A model generated the notes under the pieces. It worked only from the letters and a program-made list of their open reading frames with translations. It did not search any database and was not told where the DNA came from. Shown piece after piece: positions 26,056-33,993 of a stretch of 64,000 nt of DNA. Source of the DNA: Nocardia abscessus (GTDB lineage Bacteria > Actinomycetota > Actinomycetes > Mycobacteriales > Mycobacteriaceae); contig NZ_JADLQO010000018.1 of the NCBI RefSeq assembly GCF_015477775.1, positions 141,390 through 205,389 on the forward strand. The letters are read 5' to 3'. The position numbers were made by a program, and so were the translations under genes. Every line of letters begins with the position of its first letter. Positions within the stretch are counted from its first letter, which is position 1.

Positions 26056-26071
26056 CAAGAACGCGTTCTTG
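26056..26071. promoter_or_regulatory. KstR-like palindrome
   Basis: CAAGAACGCGTTCTTG is a perfect 16-base palindrome in the divergent region between the CYP123-like gene and the LLM gene. The core AGAAC-NN-GTTCT matches the KstR operator pattern of sterol-catabolism genes, apart from the outer T/A pair. A general steroid regulator may therefore act here beside the local TetR protein. Confidence 0.45.
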
Positions 26072-26095
26072 CCCGACTCGATCTGCCGGACTATA

Positions 26096-26114
26096 TTCCG
26101 AACAGATGTCCAGA
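26096..26114 (-). promoter_or_regulatory. Operator-like site upstream of the LLM gene (site c)
   Basis: On the minus strand it reads TCTGGACATCTGTTCGGAA, agreeing with the shared site at about 13 of 16 core positions. It lies some 120 bases before the LLM ATG and directly follows a TATATT element, a place where a repressor would interfere with initiation. It is the weakest of the five cluster copies. Confidence 0.45.
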
Positions 26115-26232
26115 CACTAAGTACGCAGCCCGCGCGCCCCGCACCGGCGGCGCACACCGGCAGCGCACCGAGGGGCGCCCGGCGGCGGTGGACCGATCGC
26201 CACATCGAACAACCCGAGAAGGCAGGGATTCC

Positions 26233-27108
26233 ATGCGATTCGGCATCGTACTGTTCACCAGCGACCGGGGCATCACCCCGGCCGCGGCTGCCCGTGCGAC
26301 GGAACAGGCGGGATTCGACGCCTTCTACGTCCCCGAGCACACCCACATCCCGGTCGCGCGCAACGCGGCGCATCCGCAGACCGGCGACGCTTCCCTCCCC
26401 GACGATCGGTACCTGCGCACGCTGGATCCCTGGGTGGCGCTGTCCATGGCGGCCGCCGTCACCGAACACATCGAGCTGGCCACCGCCGTCGCGCTCCCCG
26501 CCGAGCACGATCCGATCACCCTGGCCAAGACGATCGCCTCGCTCGACCATCTCAGCGGCGGCCGGGTGGTCCTCGGCGCCGGATTCGGGTGGAACACCGA
26601 GGAACTGGCCGATCACGGCGTGCCCGCGAACAGACGGCGCGCCGTGCTGCGCGAGTACCTGACGGCGATGCGGGCGCTGTGGAGTCAGGACGAGGCAAGC
26701 CACGAGGGCGAGTACGTGCGCTTCGGCCCGAGCTGGGCGTGGCCGAAACCGGTGCGGCGCTCGGTACCGGTACTGATCGGCGCGGCGGGTACCGAACGCA
26801 CCTTCCGATGGATCACCGAGTCCGCCGACGGCTGGATCACCACACCGGGGGAGACGGACATCTCGGATCGGCTCGCACAGCTGCACGGGATCTGGCGGCA
26901 GGCAGGGCGAGCCGGACGTCCGCGCGTGGTGGCCCTCGACTACAAACCGGACGCCACACGCCTGGCCGAGTGGGACCACGCCGGCGTCACCGACGTCGTG
27001 TACGGCCTACCGGACAAGGACGAACCGGCGGTGCTGGACTACCTCGCGCGCCTGTCCGACAAGTTGGCGCGGATCGGCCGCCCACTCGGCGCGGTGGACC
27101 GACCATAG
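26233..27108 (+). CDS. LLM-class F420-dependent oxidoreductase
   Basis: A 291-residue luciferase-like TIM-barrel protein. Family phrases: EQAGFDAFYVPEHTHIP, LDHLSGGRVVLGAGFGWN, and IGAAGTERTFRWITESADGW. Such enzymes use reduced F420 (sometimes FMN) to reduce or hydroxylate hydrophobic substrates. It is divergent from the P450 operon and shares its control region. ATG 26233 follows AGGGATTCC. The substrate is unknown; a steroid or terpenoid intermediate is likely from context. Confidence 0.85.
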   Translation: MRFGIVLFTSDRGITPAAAARATEQAGFDAFYVPEHTHIPVARNAAHPQTGDASLPDDRYLRTLDPWVALSMAAAVTEHIELATAVALPAEHDPITLAKTIASLDHLSGGRVVLGAGFGWNTEELADHGVPANRRRAVLREYLTAMRALWSQDEASHEGEYVRFGPSWAWPKPVRRSVPVLIGAAGTERTFRWITESADGWITTPGETDISDRLAQLHGIWRQAGRAGRPRVVALDYKPDATRLAEWDHAGVTDVVYGLPDKDEPAVLDYLARLSDKLARIGRPLGAVDRP

Positions 27109-27127
27109 CTCCCAGCTCCCAGCTCCC
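27107..27127 (+). repeat. Three tandem copies of AGCTCCC
   Basis: Three exact 7-base units directly follow the LLM stop codon at 27106-27108. No hairpin is formed, and this could be a slipped-strand microsatellite. No function is evident. Confidence 0.7.
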
Positions 27128-27208
27128 ACCACCGCCCGGCAATTGCGCCGTGGCCGGAAACACAACGGTTCCAGCAGCGTGAATGTTGCTCGAACAAAAT
27201 ATCGACAC

Positions 27209-27230
27209 TACCATCTAGACACATGTCCGA
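27209..27230 (-). promoter_or_regulatory. Operator-like site over the tetR start codon (site d)
   Basis: On the minus strand it reads GGACATGTGTCTAGATGGTA, matching site b at 18 of 20 positions. It covers the ATG of the TetR gene at 27223, the usual arrangement for autorepression by a TetR protein. Confidence 0.6.
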
Positions 27231-27801
27231 AAACAATTCCAGAACTGTCGAGGCGACGCGGCGGCGCTTGTCCGGAAAGCAGGCCGACACCGTCGACAAG
27301 CTCACCCGGTCGGCGCTGGAAGTGCTTTCGCGGGAGGGTTTCGCGGGCATGACCATTCGCATGGTCGCCGCCAACGCCAAGGTCGGCACCGCGACCGCGT
27401 ACACCTATTTCTCCTCCAAGGAACACCTGATCGCGGAAATCTTCTGGCGCAGACTGCGGGCGACGCCCTCGCCCGTGAGCGAAGATCCGGACGCCACCGT
27501 GCGCGTGATCGCCGAATTGCGCGGTATCGCACTGCTGGTCGCCGACGAACCGGAATTGTCCGGCGCGGTCACCAGCGCGCTGCTCGGCCGCGATCCCGAC
27601 GTCGAACATTTGCGAGCGCGCATCGGACTGGAAATTCGGGCGCGTCTCGCGCGCGCCCTCGCCGGAAATGCCGACCCGGATATTCTGGAATCGCTCGAAT
27701 TGCTCTACGCGGGCGCGCTGCTACACGCCGGGATGGGTTACGAATCGTATTCGGATATCGCGAACCGCATCGAACGGTGCGCATTGCTCATCCTGAAGTG
27801 A
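27223..27801 (+). CDS. TetR family transcriptional regulator
   Basis: A 192-residue repressor. The N-terminal helix-turn-helix is clear: TRSALEVLSREGFAGMTIR, then AKVGTATAYTYFSSKEHLI. The C-terminal domain is helical and should bind a hydrophobic ligand. M. tuberculosis has a TetR-like gene (Rv0767c) beside cyp123, so a homologous role is plausible. Its start codon lies inside a copy of the shared operator. Acting on CYP51, the P450 operon, the LLM gene, the SDR/Ddn pair and itself is inferred from the operators. Confidence 0.9.
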   Translation: MSENNSRTVEATRRRLSGKQADTVDKLTRSALEVLSREGFAGMTIRMVAANAKVGTATAYTYFSSKEHLIAEIFWRRLRATPSPVSEDPDATVRVIAELRGIALLVADEPELSGAVTSALLGRDPDVEHLRARIGLEIRARLARALAGNADPDILESLELLYAGALLHAGMGYESYSDIANRIERCALLILK

Positions 27802-27818
27802 AGCTCATCCTGAAGTGA
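27786..27818 (+). repeat. Tandem duplication of the tetR stop region
   Basis: GCTCATCCTGAAGTGA occurs twice with a 17-base period, once as the last codons and stop of tetR and again just after. A recent slippage duplication is the simplest reading; it does not change the protein because the first copy ends it. Confidence 0.85.
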
Positions 27819-27834
27819 CACACCGCCTTTCGCG

Positions 27835-28701
27835 TCACTGACCGGCCAGGCCCAGTTTCAGCGACGCCCCGCCGTCGACGAACATCTGCAAGCCGGTCAC
27901 GTACCGCGACTCGTCGGAGGCCAGGAACGTGACCGCATTCGAGATGTCCGAGGACTCGACGAACGGAATCGGCATGGCCTGCATGAAGGGGAAGGTGACC
28001 TCCGCGTCCTCGCGCGTCGGGTTCTGCACGTCGGGACGGAAGATCTGGTACATGCCCGGGTTGTGCAGCATGTCGGTGTCCACGTTGGTCGGGTGCACCG
28101 CGTTGATCCGAATCGAGCTGGGGCCCAATGTCAGCGCCAAAGTCTGGGTGTAGGAACGGACCATCTTCTTCGACAGACCGTAGCCGTCGCCACCGGGGCC
28201 CTGCAGCGCCTGCTGGCCGTTGAAACCGGTTTGCGGCACCAGCCCCGCGACCGAACCGGTCACGATGATCGAGGCGCCCGCGCCCAGATGCGGCAGGGCG
28301 GCGTGCACCGTGTTCACCACGCCCACGAAGTTGACGTCGAAGACGTCGACGAATCCCTGCAGCGGCACATGATGGCCGAGCGGGCAGATTCCGGCGTTCG
28401 CGACGACCACGTCCAAACGCCCGAGTTCGGCGACGCCCGCCGCGATCTCCGCTTGCAGCGCGGGGCGATCACGCACGTCGACCTTCTTGGCCACGACCCG
28501 GCGACCCGTCTTCGCCACCAGCTCCTTGGTCTCGGCGAGGTCCGCCTCGGTCGCCAGCGCGTAGTCGTTGCTGCCGATGTCGGCGCAGATGTCGAAGGCG
28601 ATGATGTCCGCGCCCTCCTCCGCCAGAGCGACCGCGTGACTGCGGCCCTGGCCCCGCGCCGCACCGGTCACCAGGACGACTTTGCCGCTGACCCGATCCA
28701 T
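27835..28701 (-). CDS. Mycofactocin-coupled SDR family oxidoreductase
   Basis: A 288-residue short-chain dehydrogenase. It begins GKVVLVTGAARGQGRSHAVAL, a phrase typical of the mycofactocin-associated SDR subfamily (carveol-dehydrogenase type), and has a long insertion after AFDI. The catalytic set is GSVAG (Ser) and YGLSKK (Tyr, Lys). These enzymes keep NAD bound and pass electrons to mycofactocin while oxidising secondary alcohols. GGAGGAAAC precedes the ATG. M. tuberculosis also has an SDR next to cyp51. Probable alcohol oxidation within the regulon is inferred. Confidence 0.85.
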   Translation of the reverse strand: MDRVSGKVVLVTGAARGQGRSHAVALAEEGADIIAFDICADIGSNDYALATEADLAETKELVAKTGRRVVAKKVDVRDRPALQAEIAAGVAELGRLDVVVANAGICPLGHHVPLQGFVDVFDVNFVGVVNTVHAALPHLGAGASIIVTGSVAGLVPQTGFNGQQALQGPGGDGYGLSKKMVRSYTQTLALTLGPSSIRINAVHPTNVDTDMLHNPGMYQIFRPDVQNPTREDAEVTFPFMQAMPIPFVESSDISNAVTFLASDESRYVTGLQMFVDGGASLKLGLAGQ

Positions 28702-28770
28702 GTTTCCTCCACCGCGCTCGTCACCGGTTCCGCCGCCCGTGCACCGCCGGGCGCATCTATGGAATAGTTA

Positions 28771-28793
28771 CCGGACATCTGTCTGGACGATAC
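28771..28793 (+). promoter_or_regulatory. Operator-like site in the SDR/Ddn divergent region (site e)
   Basis: Reads GGACATCTGTCTGGACGATA after CC, nearly identical to site b. It sits between the SDR gene and the divergent Ddn-like gene and could control both. Confidence 0.6.
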
Positions 28794-28874
28794 TACGGAC
28801 AAAGGTATGGATCAATCATTCGCTACGCCGCTCGACGTCACCCCGGCACCCCTGCTCCCCCGGGAGGCGCGCTG

Positions 28875-29360
28875 ATGCCGGACCGACCGCGCCATCTCGA
28901 TTCCCCGCTCGTCACGACGCTCATCAAGTACATGTCCAAAGCGCAGGTCTGGGCCTTCCGCCGGACCCGGGGGCGCATCGGCGGGCAATGGCGCATCGGC
29001 GCGGGCTTCCGGAAGCCGGTACCGGTCTTGCTGCTCGAGCACCGGGGCCGGAAGTCGGGCAAGCTGTTCACCGTTCCGCTGCTGTATCTGGTCGACGGCA
29101 CCGACCTGGTGATCGTCGCCTCACAGGGCGGGTTGCCGAGCCATCCCCAGTGGTACTTCAACCTCCTGGCCCATCCGGCCACCCGGGTGCAGATCGGCGC
29201 CGAGCACCGCCGCGTCCACGCCCGCGTGGCCACGCGGGCGGAGAGAGACCGATTGTGGCCCTTGCTGGTAGCCCTCTACGCGGACTTCGACACCTACCGG
29301 TCCTGGACGGAGCGCGAGATTCCGGTGCTGCTGCTCCAGCCGGAGGACGGGTCGCACTGA
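28875..29360 (+). CDS. Ddn-like F420H2-dependent nitroreductase-family protein
   Basis: A 161-residue split-barrel protein of the deazaflavin-dependent nitroreductase family: VLLLEHRGRKSGKLFTVPLLYL and HPQWYFNLLAHPATRVQIGAE are its standard phrases. Relatives use F420H2 to reduce quinones, enones or nitro compounds. A membrane-facing role is usual for Ddn. It is divergent from the SDR and shares operator e, so it probably belongs to the TetR regulon. Confidence 0.88.
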   Translation: MPDRPRHLDSPLVTTLIKYMSKAQVWAFRRTRGRIGGQWRIGAGFRKPVPVLLLEHRGRKSGKLFTVPLLYLVDGTDLVIVASQGGLPSHPQWYFNLLAHPATRVQIGAEHRRVHARVATRAERDRLWPLLVALYADFDTYRSWTEREIPVLLLQPEDGSH

Positions 29361-29497
29361 GCAGGCGCCCGGCGCGTCGAGCAGGGTCCGCGGCCCACGC
29401 TCCCCCATGATGTTCAGCGTTCCCCGCGCGGTGGACGCCGCCCGCCGCCGGAGCGGTGCGACGCAATCGATCGACTCGACAGAGGATGGGAGAGCGT

Positions 29498-29896
29498 GTG
29501 GCGAAAATGGGTAGGCGGAAACGATCCAGGCTGATCACCAACGGGATGCTGCGGGAAAAACATCCGACGGAAGAGCCCGGCGCTCCTGCGCCGCTCGCCG
29601 AGCCCGGGCCCGAGCCCGAACTCGCGGAGGTGGCCGAGCCGGCTCCCGCGCTCGACCTCGACACGCTCGCCGCGCGCGTCCGTTCGCGGCGGCGTGAGAT
29701 GAAGTGGACCCAGGCGGACGTGGCGGGCAACGGCGGCCCACCGGCCAAAGTGGTCAGCGAGATCGAGCGGTCTCGCAACCCGGAGCCCAGCGCCGAGGTG
29801 CTCGACCGGCTCGACGCGGGTCTCGACTGGCCACCCGGTACCAGCGCGTCGATCCTGCGGGCCGAGCCGGCAAGCGAACTCGCGGTGGCGCGCTGA
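29498..29896 (+). CDS. Small XRE-type helix-turn-helix protein
   Basis: A 132-residue protein. The basic N-terminus (GRRKRSRLITNG) is followed by a Pro/Glu-rich linker and then a XRE-like domain: LAARVRSRRREMKWTQADVAGNGG then VVSEIERSRNPEPSAEVLDRL. It should bind DNA. The GTG at 29498 with GGGAG upstream is chosen; ATG 29486 or 29456 would add up to 14 residues. It stands alone, so its targets are unknown. Confidence 0.7.
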   Translation: MAKMGRRKRSRLITNGMLREKHPTEEPGAPAPLAEPGPEPELAEVAEPAPALDLDTLAARVRSRRREMKWTQADVAGNGGPPAKVVSEIERSRNPEPSAEVLDRLDAGLDWPPGTSASILRAEPASELAVAR

Positions 29897-29917
29897 GGCG
29901 ACGGATTCGGAAAGCGG

Positions 29918-29963
29918 CCGGTCGGAGAAATTTCTGGACATCTTTCCGGACATCTCCGACCGG
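29918..29963. terminator. Inverted repeat enclosing an operator-like sequence (site f)
   Basis: CCGGTCGGAGA (29918-29928) pairs perfectly with TCTCCGACCGG (29953-29963). The 24-base loop holds TGGACATCTTTCCGGAC, which matches the shared TetR-type site at 14 of 17 positions. It follows the HTH gene and precedes the secreted-protein gene. It could act as a terminator hairpin, a sixth operator, or both. Confidence 0.45.
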
Positions 29964-30104
29964 TCGAGCCGGAACGCTCATAGGTTGCTGCGGGCGCTGC
30001 TAGGCTGCTCAGCGACCTTGGACGACTGCTCTTGCGCCACCGGAGTGCGCGGGTCCGGCCGTGCTGGACGCAGCTGCGAAACCTGATGAAGGAATGGACG
30101 AATC

Positions 30105-30869
30105 ATGAGACTCCGCGGCATCACTGCGGCAGCGATACTCGCCATCGGCTCGTTGACCATCGGCGCAGGCCTCGCTCACGCCGAACCCGCTCCCGACATC
30201 ACCTACTCGGCCAGGCTCGTCGACCACATGGTCGTCGCCGCGCTGCGGGGCGGAACCTTCGAATTGTCCAAAGCGCTGCGGGACAAGCCCGCGGGTGACG
30301 AGAACGCCCGACTAACCGAGCGGGACGGCGTGCTCGTCGACCGCACCGGCGCCCCCGCCGACGTCGCGCAGGTGATCGACGTGGTCGATGTCCGTGACCG
30401 CGACGGCCACGTCGCCATGACGCTGCCCCTCGACTTCCGGATCGCGGGCACCGGCATTCCGGTCCGTCCGGAGTTGAAGAAGGACAGCACGGTCCTCGAG
30501 CTGAAACCGACCAGGCCGGAAGGCGTCGCGGTCAGCGAAACGCTCGTCGCGACACCGGTCGCGTCCATGACCGAAAACCAGCGCGCCCGTGACGAATTCG
30601 CCAGCCAGTTCGGACTCGCCACCGCCATCGGCGGTTTCGTCGGCACCGCTATCGGCGCCACGATCGGCTGTCTGGTCACCATCGCCGTCGGTTGCGTGGC
30701 CGGTCTGCTGACCGGCGCGAGCCTCGGCGGCATCCTCGGCACCATCGCGGTCGGCGGGCCCACCCTCGTCGTGGCAGGTGTCGACCTGCTCACCACGCTG
30801 CAGGCAGCCGAGGGCACCACCCGCTTCGCGGACAAGCCCACGCAAATCGCACCGGCACAACCCAAGTGA
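30105..30869 (+). CDS. Secreted glycine-rich hypothetical protein
   Basis: A 254-residue exported protein with a clear signal peptide (cleavage after GLAHA, about residue 25). The mature part has a beta-rich domain (YSARLVDHMVVAALRGGTF, DFRIAGTGIPV) and then a glycine-zipper hydrophobic region (about residues 165-225, GGFVGTAIGATIGCLVTIAVG) able to insert in a membrane. I associate this layout with a Nocardia/Rhodococcus family of unknown function. It ends just before a perfect hairpin. Confidence 0.8.
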   Translation: MRLRGITAAAILAIGSLTIGAGLAHAEPAPDITYSARLVDHMVVAALRGGTFELSKALRDKPAGDENARLTERDGVLVDRTGAPADVAQVIDVVDVRDRDGHVAMTLPLDFRIAGTGIPVRPELKKDSTVLELKPTRPEGVAVSETLVATPVASMTENQRARDEFASQFGLATAIGGFVGTAIGATIGCLVTIAVGCVAGLLTGASLGGILGTIAVGGPTLVVAGVDLLTTLQAAEGTTRFADKPTQIAPAQPK

Positions 30870-30874
30870 CCTTC

Positions 30875-30900
30875 TCCCGGCGGCGCCGATGCCGCCGGGA
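30875..30900 (+). terminator. Hairpin terminator after the secreted-protein gene
   Basis: TCCCGGCGGC pairs with GCCGCCGGGA over 10 bp with a six-base loop, starting six bases after the stop codon. No U-run follows, as usual for high-GC terminators. Confidence 0.65.
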
Positions 30901-30923
30901 CGAAGCCGTGAACGACCGCGTCG

Positions 30924-31436
30924 CTACAGCGGCGCGGTCGTCGTGTTCGAGCGACCCACGCGCTCGTCGTTGATCAGGTGATAGGCCCGCCCCAGGTCGT
31001 CGAGTGCCCGCTCCCATCTGGAGTCCGCGTCGTGGCCGCGGGGGTTGCGGCTGAGCAGCAGCAGCACTTCGGCCGCATCCGTCGACCGCGCGGCGGCGTC
31101 CAGCAGTACCGGCACCGGGTCCACGGTGGTGCCCGCGGCCAACGCGCCGATGCGATCGTGCAGCCAGTGCGCGTCGAAACGCACCTGCTCCGTGGGATTC
31201 TCACCGTTCACCGGCAAGGTGCTCATCGCGGCGGCTCGGGCGGCCTCCGTGTCGTCCATCGTCGTGGTGACGACCTGGCGCAGCTCACTGCTCGCAATCC
31301 GATGTAGCAAACCGACCAGTAGGACACGCTCGGCGTCCGGACCACGCAGACCCAGGTCACCCAGCCGTGCGCCGACCTCGTCCGGGTCGACACGCAGAAT
31401 CGACAGAACCGCTCGCAACTGCGCGATCGTTACCAC
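30924..31436 (-). CDS. Hypothetical helical protein
   Basis: A 170-residue protein predicted to be mainly alpha-helical (TIAQLRAVLSILRVDPDEVG, PVPVLLDAAARSTDAAEVLLLL). No signal peptide, membrane segment or known motif is visible. Start is GTG. It points toward the secreted-protein gene and has no close co-directional neighbour. The 280-base gap on its left-hand upstream side, 31437-31716, shows no further gene. Confidence 0.65.
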   Translation of the reverse strand: MVTIAQLRAVLSILRVDPDEVGARLGDLGLRGPDAERVLLVGLLHRIASSELRQVVTTTMDDTEAARAAAMSTLPVNGENPTEQVRFDAHWLHDRIGALAAGTTVDPVPVLLDAAARSTDAAEVLLLLSRNPRGHDADSRWERALDDLGRAYHLINDERVGRSNTTTAPL

Positions 31437-31716
31437 TTCGTCCGCCCCTCCTCATCGTCGCGGCCCCACCATCACACTTCGGCGACAGCCTGCCAAACCC
31501 GAGGCAGGTTAACCATCGGGTAGCCATTTTGCCGATCCGGCGTGTCTTCTTCGGACTCCGTATTCGGCGGGCAACCCGCCGCGCCCGACCATCGGGGGCA
31601 CATCTTGATCCCTAGGCGCGGAAGATGTCGGGATTATCGGCCTAGGCCGGCGCTGCGGTCCAGGTCACCTCGAACGGCAGGATAAACCGAGCCGCAACTT
31701 GGGTACTCCACATGCT

Positions 31717-32367
31717 ATGAGAGCGATACCGGCGCGGGTCACTGGTGACACGACCACGTCCGCAGTGCGCGAGTCCGAACACGGCGGTGCGATCGCGAGC
31801 ACGAAATGGCGACGCATCAGAGAGGTGATCGCCACCCGCACCGTCGCCGACGCGATGCGGGAAGTGTCGATCGAGGTGGGAAAACCGCAGATGGCACCGG
31901 GTGACACCGGCGTGGTGTGCGGATTCCGCATCCAGGGCATCGGCGAGCGATGGGCACACGGCGCCGATTCCATCGCCGCGCTCTACCGCGCCTTCCAGGA
32001 GATCGCACTGGAGCTGCGACAGGCCAACAGCCACGGCGCGCACTTCGCCGTGACCGAACCGTCCGACCTCTGCTTCCCCGCCGCCCCCACCCGGCCTTCG
32101 CGCGCCGCCACGACGGCCGAGCAGGAACCGCAGGCCCTCATCGCGGCCCGCACGCTGCGCGACGCCGACAGCTCGCTGTCGATCATCATCGGCAGGCCGT
32201 ATCTGGCAGCCGACCGGCGCGCGCACCTGTGCCGGTTCCACATCAGTGAGCAGGGCGCGTCGGTGGCCAGCGGCGTCGACGAGATCCAAGCGCTGCACAC
32301 CGCGATCCACATGATCAGCGAACGCCTCGAGCTGCCGCACGATTGGCCGGTCAGCCGCCTCTCCTGA
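31717..32367 (+). CDS. DUF6968-like protein with two tandem domains
   Basis: A 216-residue soluble protein built from two related halves. Compare VIATRTVADAMREVSIEVGK with LIAARTLRDADSSLSIIIGR, and GADSIAALYRAFQEIALEL with GVDEIQALHTAIHMISERL. This matches the small DUF6968 domain repeated twice, with an Ala/Thr-rich linker. No function is known. ATG 31717 is used; a TTG at 31699 would add six residues. Confidence 0.75.
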   Translation: MRAIPARVTGDTTTSAVRESEHGGAIASTKWRRIREVIATRTVADAMREVSIEVGKPQMAPGDTGVVCGFRIQGIGERWAHGADSIAALYRAFQEIALELRQANSHGAHFAVTEPSDLCFPAAPTRPSRAATTAEQEPQALIAARTLRDADSSLSIIIGRPYLAADRRAHLCRFHISEQGASVASGVDEIQALHTAIHMISERLELPHDWPVSRLS

Positions 32368-32559
32368 GCCGCGGACGCACATTCCGCGGCGATCCGCCCA
32401 GCCGGTCCGGATTCGGCATCGAATCATCGGTTGGTGGATTGTCGTTCGACCGGCGCATCACCCCGCGCCATGAGCAGTCCGGCACGCCCGTCGCCGACCG
32501 TCCCCGTGTCCTGAACCAGACCGTGGCGCGGCCGCAGCGTCGCCAGGAGGGAACTGCCC

Positions 32560-33924
32560 ATGGATTTCATCTCGCCGGTGGACGCCCTGTTCCTCGTCGC
32601 GGAGTCACGCGAGCATCCGATGCATGTCGGCTCGCTGTCGGTCTTCGACCCCGTGAACGGCTCCGGACCCGAGTTCGCCCGCCGCGCGTACGCGACGCTG
32701 GCAGCCGACCAGAACTTCCATCCCATGTTCCGCAAGCGTCCGTCTCGCCTGTTCGGCACCCCACAGCTGGCCTGGACGGTGGACAGCACGGTCGAACTCG
32801 ACTACCACATCCAGCGATGGGCCCTTCCGGAATCGGGCGGACTGGAAGCCATGACCGAGGTGGCCGCCGGACTGCACAGCACCCTGCTCGACCGGCACAA
32901 ACCGCTGTGGGAAGCGCATCTGATCGAAGGGCTCGCCGGCGACCGGGTCGGCCTGTACGCGAAGATGCATCACGCTCTCATCGATGGCGTCGGCGCCCAG
33001 CGGCTGTTGCAGCGCACGCTCACCACCGACCCCGAGTCCGGCGAAGCGCTGGTGCCCTGGGACCTCCCGCCCTCGACCACGCATCGCGCGAATCCGCCGC
33101 GCAGGCACACCCTGGGCACACGAGCACGGGCGCTGCTCGCCGCGGCGGGCTCGGCCACTTCGGCACTGCGCCTGGCTCGCACCGCACTGCTCGAGCAGCA
33201 ACTGACGCTGCCCTTCGCCGCGCCGCGCACCATGTTCAACGTCCCGATCGGTGGGGCACGCCGCTGCGCCGCGCGCTCCTGGCCGCTGGATCGCATCCGC
33301 CAGGTCAAGAAGATGACCGGCACCACGCTCAACGACGTGGTGCTCGCCATGTCGGCGGGCGCGCTGCGCACCTACCTGCTCGAACACGTCGCTCTGCCGG
33401 ACAAGCCGCTGATCGCCATGGTCCCGGTCTCGCTGCGGCCGGAGTCCGACGACGGCGAGAGCGGGGGCAACGCCGTGGCGGCGCTGCTGTGCAATCTCGC
33501 GACCGATCTGCCCGACCCGGCGGCACGGCTCGCGGCGATCAGCGCCTCGATGCACCGCGGCAAAGAGATCTACCGCGCGCTGTCCCCCGTGCAGGCGGTC
33601 TCGCTCTCGGCGCTGACGCTGAGTCCGCTCGCGTTGTCGCTGCTCCTGCCCGCCACCACCGCGCTGACCAGCCCGCCGTTCAACATCGTCATCTCCAACA
33701 TCCCCGGGCCGCGCGAACCCCAGTACTGGAACGGCGCCCGCGTCGCCGCCAGCTACCCGCTGTCGATCCCGCTCGACGGCCAAGCGGTGAACATCACCCT
33801 CACCAGCAACGCCGACAGCCTCGACATCGGCATCGTCGCCTGCCGCCGCGGCGTGCCGGACGTGGCCAGGCTGCTCGACCATCTGGAGTCCGCGTTGACC
33901 GAACTGGAGGGCACCGTCTACTGA
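32560..33924 (+). CDS. Wax ester synthase/diacylglycerol acyltransferase (WS/DGAT)
   Basis: A 454-residue acyltransferase of the actinobacterial Tgs type. The catalytic HHxxxDG motif is MHHALIDGVG near residue 135; MVPVSLRP and NIVISNIPGP are the other conserved stretches. It joins acyl-CoA to diacylglycerol or fatty alcohols, building storage lipid. AGGAGGGA lies eleven bases before the ATG. It converges on the START/acyl-CoA ligase fusion gene, which could supply acyl-CoA. Confidence 0.93.
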   Translation: MDFISPVDALFLVAESREHPMHVGSLSVFDPVNGSGPEFARRAYATLAADQNFHPMFRKRPSRLFGTPQLAWTVDSTVELDYHIQRWALPESGGLEAMTEVAAGLHSTLLDRHKPLWEAHLIEGLAGDRVGLYAKMHHALIDGVGAQRLLQRTLTTDPESGEALVPWDLPPSTTHRANPPRRHTLGTRARALLAAAGSATSALRLARTALLEQQLTLPFAAPRTMFNVPIGGARRCAARSWPLDRIRQVKKMTGTTLNDVVLAMSAGALRTYLLEHVALPDKPLIAMVPVSLRPESDDGESGGNAVAALLCNLATDLPDPAARLAAISASMHRGKEIYRALSPVQAVSLSALTLSPLALSLLLPATTALTSPPFNIVISNIPGPREPQYWNGARVAASYPLSIPLDGQAVNITLTSNADSLDIGIVACRRGVPDVARLLDHLESALTELEGTVY

Positions 33925-33993
33925 TCGCCGGGCGCTACCGCCGCGGCGGGCCGGCCGTGCGCGCTTTCGGCACGACCGCCCGCCGCGCGGAGC

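Noticed and set aside
30203..30865. A 220-codon minus-strand frame
   Set aside because: It is antisense to the secreted protein with a clear signal peptide on the plus strand.
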